64,000 nucleotides of DNA, from positions 39,720-103,719 of the forward strand of contig JAJCYD010000005.1 of NCBI GenBank assembly GCA_029263125.1, written 5' to 3'. The translations under genes were made by a program, and so were the position numbers. Shown here piece by piece: positions 61,661 to 64,000 of the stretch (position 1 is the first letter of the stretch; every line of letters starts with the position of its first letter). The notes beneath the pieces were generated by a model, which was not told the origin of the DNA, did not search any database, and was given only the letters and a program-made list of their open reading frames with translations. This DNA comes from Solirubrobacteraceae bacterium (GTDB lineage Bacteria > Actinomycetota > Thermoleophilia > Solirubrobacterales > Solirubrobacteraceae).

Positions 61661-62107
61661 TCAGGGTCCGCCCGAGGCCGGGCGCGCGCGCAGGATGATG
61701 TCGTGGCTGGTGACCAGCAGCCCGAGCCGCTCGCCGAGGCCCTCGATCGCGCGCTCGAGCTCCTCGTCCTCGAAGGGCACGACGTCGCCGGAGTTCTCCA
61801 TGACGATGTGATGGTGATGCTCGCCAGAGGGATTGACCGGCTCGTAGCGCGCGACGCCCTCGCCGGAGTCAAAGCGCCGCACCAGACCCAGATCGTGCAG
61901 CGTCTCCAGCGCGCGGTAGATCGTCGCGGTCGAGCCGGCGCTGCCGGTCTCGCGCAGGCGGTCGGCGATCTCCTGCGCCGTCAGCAGGCAGCTCTGGCAG
62001 GCCAGCAGCTCGACGACGGCGCTGCGCCCGGCGCTGGCGCGCAGACCGGCCCCGCGGAGCACCTCGTTTGAGTGCTCCAGCCAGCTCGTGTCGGTGATGC
62101 GGTGCAC
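61661..62107 (-). CDS. Fur-family transcriptional regulator with altered structural metal motif
   Basis: 148 residues from a GTG at 62107. Winged-helix DNA-binding domain: LTAQEIADRLRETGSAGSTATIYRALETLHDLGLVRRFDSGEG, as in Fur/Zur/PerR, then the dimer domain with EHHHHIVMENSGDVVPFEDEEL. Most members have a CxxC after HHHxxC; here that site reads MENSGD, so the structural zinc Cys pair is missing. Two Cys occur early (LLACQSC). The sensed metal cannot be inferred. Confidence 0.85.
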   Translation of the reverse strand: MHRITDTSWLEHSNEVLRGAGLRASAGRSAVVELLACQSCLLTAQEIADRLRETGSAGSTATIYRALETLHDLGLVRRFDSGEGVARYEPVNPSGEHHHHIVMENSGDVVPFEDEELERAIEGLGERLGLLVTSHDIILRARPASGGP

Positions 62108-62150
62108 CGGCCTATCGTCGCAGAGCGGCGTAGGACCGGGCGCGCGTGGG

Positions 62151-62156
62151 TAGCCT
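62151..62156 (+). promoter_or_regulatory. Putative -10 box (leaderless) of the acyltransferase gene
   Basis: TAGCCT is 10 nt before the ATG at 62167 and supports that start over the GTG at 62146, which would lie upstream of the transcription start. Confidence 0.4.
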
Positions 62157-62166
62157 CCTCGGCGAC

Positions 62167-63390
62167 ATGCAAGCGCCCAACGCCCCCGCGGCGACGGACG
62201 CCAGGCACGCGAAGGACGGCCGGCGAGTGGCGTCGATCGATGGGCTGCGGGGCGTCGCCGCACTCTCCATCTTCGTCTTCCACGGATGGCTGTACACGAT
62301 GCCCGAGCCGGGCGCGATCGGTGATCCGACGATCGTCGAGGAATCCGTTCGCGAGCTGCGACTCGCGCTGGTGCTGTTCTTCGTGCTGTCGGGCTTCCTG
62401 CTGTCGCGCCCGTGGTTCGCCGCCCAGCTGGACGGTCGGAGCCGGCCGGACCTGCGCGGCTACGTGCGGTCACGCGTCGCTCGCATCGCGCCCGCCTACT
62501 ACGTGGCCCTGATCGGCTCGATCGCGTTGCTGTGGAGCCTGGACGCCACTCCCGGCGTCGTCCTGCCGCCCGCCAGCGAGCTGCCGCTGTTCTTCGCCTT
62601 CGCGCAGAACACGTCGACGTCGAGCGTGATGACGCTCAACCCGCCGATGTGGTCGGTCTGCGTCGAGGTGAGCTTCTACGCCGTGCTGCCCCTGATCGCG
62701 TGGCTCGCAGGCCGGCTGCCGCGCCGGCGAGGCGCCATGGCCTGCGTGCCGCTGGCGCTGATGGCGGTCGGCGTGCTGTGGAACTGGTGGATCGCCGACG
62801 GCGAGCGCGGCGACACGTTCGCCACCACGCTGATCGCGATGCTGCCGTTCTTCGCGGCGGGCATGCTGGCCGCGCTCGCGCTGCACGGCCGCACGCCCTC
62901 CACCCGCACGCGGCGCGTGATGATCGGCGCGGGCATCGCCTGCGTCGCCTCGGACATGGCCTTCGAAACCGTCGCGCCGGCAAGCGGCCTCGATCCCACC
63001 CTGTACTACGCGATCGCCCGCACGCTTCCCGGCGCCGGCTGCGCGCTGATCGTCGGCGCCGTCGCCACCGGGCCGGGCGGCCCGCTGCTCGGAGGGCGGG
63101 TCCTGGCAGGGATGGGCACGATCTCCTACGGCTTCTACCTGTGGCACGAGCCGGTGTTGCTGGCCCTGCGGGGCAACGGGCTGCTGCCGCTGAACCCCGT
63201 GCTCGGCATGGCCGTCGCGCTGCCGGTGGCGATCGCGCTCGCAACGCTGAGCTGGCTGGCGATCGAGCGACCGGTGATCAGGTGGGCGGCGCGCGTCAAC
63301 GGGCAAGCGCGCCAGCGGCGGCGCGCGAGAACGCAGGCCGCGTCAGGCGAGCGTGCCGGCAGGCGCGAGGTCGGCGCAGTCGGCACGTAG
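62167..63390 (+). CDS. Membrane acyltransferase family 3 (OafA/YrhL type)
   Basis: 407 residues from the ATG at 62167. The signature IDGLRGVAALSIFVFHGW with the essential His is in the first helix. About ten helices follow (VLFFVLSGFLLSRPW; SRVARIAPAYYVALIG; PPMWSVCVEVSFYAVLPLI). The RxxR/Y motif near YVRSRVARIAP is typical. It transfers acyl groups, usually acetyl, to extracytoplasmic sugars. The C-terminal SGNH esterase domain of the longer OafA members is absent. The cytosolic tail is basic. Confidence 0.92.
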   Translation: MQAPNAPAATDARHAKDGRRVASIDGLRGVAALSIFVFHGWLYTMPEPGAIGDPTIVEESVRELRLALVLFFVLSGFLLSRPWFAAQLDGRSRPDLRGYVRSRVARIAPAYYVALIGSIALLWSLDATPGVVLPPASELPLFFAFAQNTSTSSVMTLNPPMWSVCVEVSFYAVLPLIAWLAGRLPRRRGAMACVPLALMAVGVLWNWWIADGERGDTFATTLIAMLPFFAAGMLAALALHGRTPSTRTRRVMIGAGIACVASDMAFETVAPASGLDPTLYYAIARTLPGAGCALIVGAVATGPGGPLLGGRVLAGMGTISYGFYLWHEPVLLALRGNGLLPLNPVLGMAVALPVAIALATLSWLAIERPVIRWAARVNGQARQRRRARTQAASGERAGRREVGAVGT

Positions 63391-63684
63391 CCAGTGATCG
63401 CCGTACTCGCGCATGCCGTCGATGATCGGCAGCAGCGCGCGGCCCTTGGCCGTCAGCACGTACTCGACGCGCGGCGGCACCTCGGGATAGGTCTCGCGCT
63501 CGACGATTCCCTGCTCCTCCAGCGCCCGCAGGCGAAGCGACAGCGTGCGCGGGCTGATGCCCTGAAGCGAGCGCTCGAGCTCACAGAAGCGCGAGCGGCC
63601 TTCGGAGAGGTCGCGGACGAGCAGCAGCGTCCACTTGCCGCAGACGATCTCGGCAGTCTTGCAGACGGGACATGTGTCGTCCAT
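63343..63684 (-). CDS. HxlR-family transcriptional regulator
   Basis: 113 residues starting MDDTCPVCKTAEIVCGKWTLLLVRDL at 63684; the ORF-track start is upstream. The winged-helix motif RSRFCELERSLQGISPRTLSLRLRALEEQGIVER with the wing YPEVPPRVEYVLT matches HxlR. The Cys residues near the N-terminus may sense redox or aldehydes as in some members. TAAAGT lies 8 nt before the ATG, and a CACTT/AAGTG inverted repeat overlaps it. The 3' end overlaps the convergent acyltransferase gene by 48 nt. Confidence 0.92.
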   Translation of the reverse strand: MDDTCPVCKTAEIVCGKWTLLLVRDLSEGRSRFCELERSLQGISPRTLSLRLRALEEQGIVERETYPEVPPRVEYVLTAKGRALLPIIDGMREYGDHWLRADCADLAPAGTLA

Positions 63685-63733
63685 ACCCCAACACTTTACC
63701 GACTGAAGTGCGCTGCCCGCGCGCGTGGCCGAC

Positions 63734-64000
63734 CTACGCGACGCGCTGCTCCTCGACCTGCTCCAGATCGGCCATCGTCGTGCCCTTGCGGCCGTCGGCC
63801 TGCAGCAGCAACTTGAAGTCATGTGGGCTCGTGGCGGCCTTGAGCGCCTCGGCGACATCGACACGGCCGGCCTTGACGTGCTGGAAGAGCGCCTGGTCGA
63901 AGGTCTGCATGCCGTAGTAGGCGCCTTCGCTGACGACCTCCGTGAGCCGCCCGGTCTGCAGCGGGTCCATGATCATGTCCCGCACGCGGCCGGTCATGCG
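63734..64000 (-). CDS. pilT: Twitching-motility ATPase PilT, C-terminal part (runs off window)
   Basis: The frame is open to the right edge, so only the C-terminal ~89 residues are seen. DMIMDPLQTGRLTEVV, EGAYYGMQTFDQALFQHV and TSPHDFKLLLQ are the conserved end of PilT/type II secretion ATPases, which retract or disassemble the pilus; the GMQTFDQ motif is diagnostic. The Walker motifs lie beyond the window. The tail ends in a short acidic stretch. Confidence 0.92.
   Translation of the reverse strand, partial: RMTGRVRDMIMDPLQTGRLTEVVSEGAYYGMQTFDQALFQHVKAGRVDVAEALKAATSPHDFKLLLQADGRKGTTMADLEQVEEQRVA

Overview
This window is about 70% GC and densely coding, with mostly G/C-ending codons, frequent GTG starts and many stop/start overlaps (GTGA, TGATG). 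It looks like a chromosomal segment of a high-GC actinobacterium. The Rpf-like protein behind a c-di-AMP riboswitch, the GH57/methyltransferase pair, the paired ArsA-type ATPases and the actinobacterial-style FtsZ tail support this. My best guess is class Thermoleophilia (Solirubrobacter/Conexibacter-like); that placement is inference. I see no rRNA, tRNA, prophage, insertion sequence or CRISPR array.

Layout. At 0-12 kb, after the end of a CDF metal transporter and a SUKH-like gene, a long minus-strand series runs prfA-prmC, then tsaC-tsaD-tsaE-tsaB (the whole bacterial t6A set), rpiB, a WecA/TagO-type transferase, a cupin, a secreted glycosidase-like protein, corA and an NhaP-type antiporter. 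At 12-15 kb there is a GAF-GGDEF cyclase on the plus strand, then DUF1385 and rpmE. At 15-23 kb lie an etfB-etfA-ETF:quinone oxidoreductase operon behind a perfect TetR-type palindrome, a stand-alone B12-binding subunit and its acyl-CoA mutase large subunit (isobutyryl-CoA mutase-like residues), and small DUF4190 membrane proteins. At 23.1-23.4 kb is an unusual 72-bp tandem repeat array. At 24-31 kb lie MarR, acyl-CoA dehydrogenase, a HAD phosphatase with an apparent CTG start, thiolase and pepA. At 31-33 kb is an ApbE/ferric-reductase-like membrane operon. At 33-43 kb there are mixed metabolic genes including meaB, azlCD and a riboswitch-controlled Rpf-like gene. At 43-54 kb lie the GH57/methyltransferase pair, a lipoprotein glycosidase, an ECF sigma factor with a candidate membrane partner, EamA, a lipoprotein and GGT. 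At 54-60 kb an FtsZ with a ~145-residue N-terminal extension sits in an operon with a ParA ATPase, next to a cupin and two ArsA/Get3-like ATPases. At 60-64 kb are a Fur-like and an HxlR regulator, an acyltransferase and the C-terminal part of PilT.

How the genes fit together. ETF, ETF-QO, acyl-CoA dehydrogenase, thiolase, the B12-dependent mutase and MeaB form a branched/short-chain acyl-CoA catabolic theme. prfA, prmC, the tsa genes and rpmE form a translation theme. A recurring signal is a TANNNT -10 box lying 6-9 nt before the start codon of at least sixteen genes, so leaderless mRNAs appear common here.

The most novel-looking items are the 72-bp hairpin-forming tandem repeat with a related copy inside the 5' end of a lipoprotein gene at 52.7 kb, the ParA-FtsZ operon with the extended FtsZ, the non-canonical starts, and a short Pro/Glu-rich protein coupled to a CxCG protein of unknown function.
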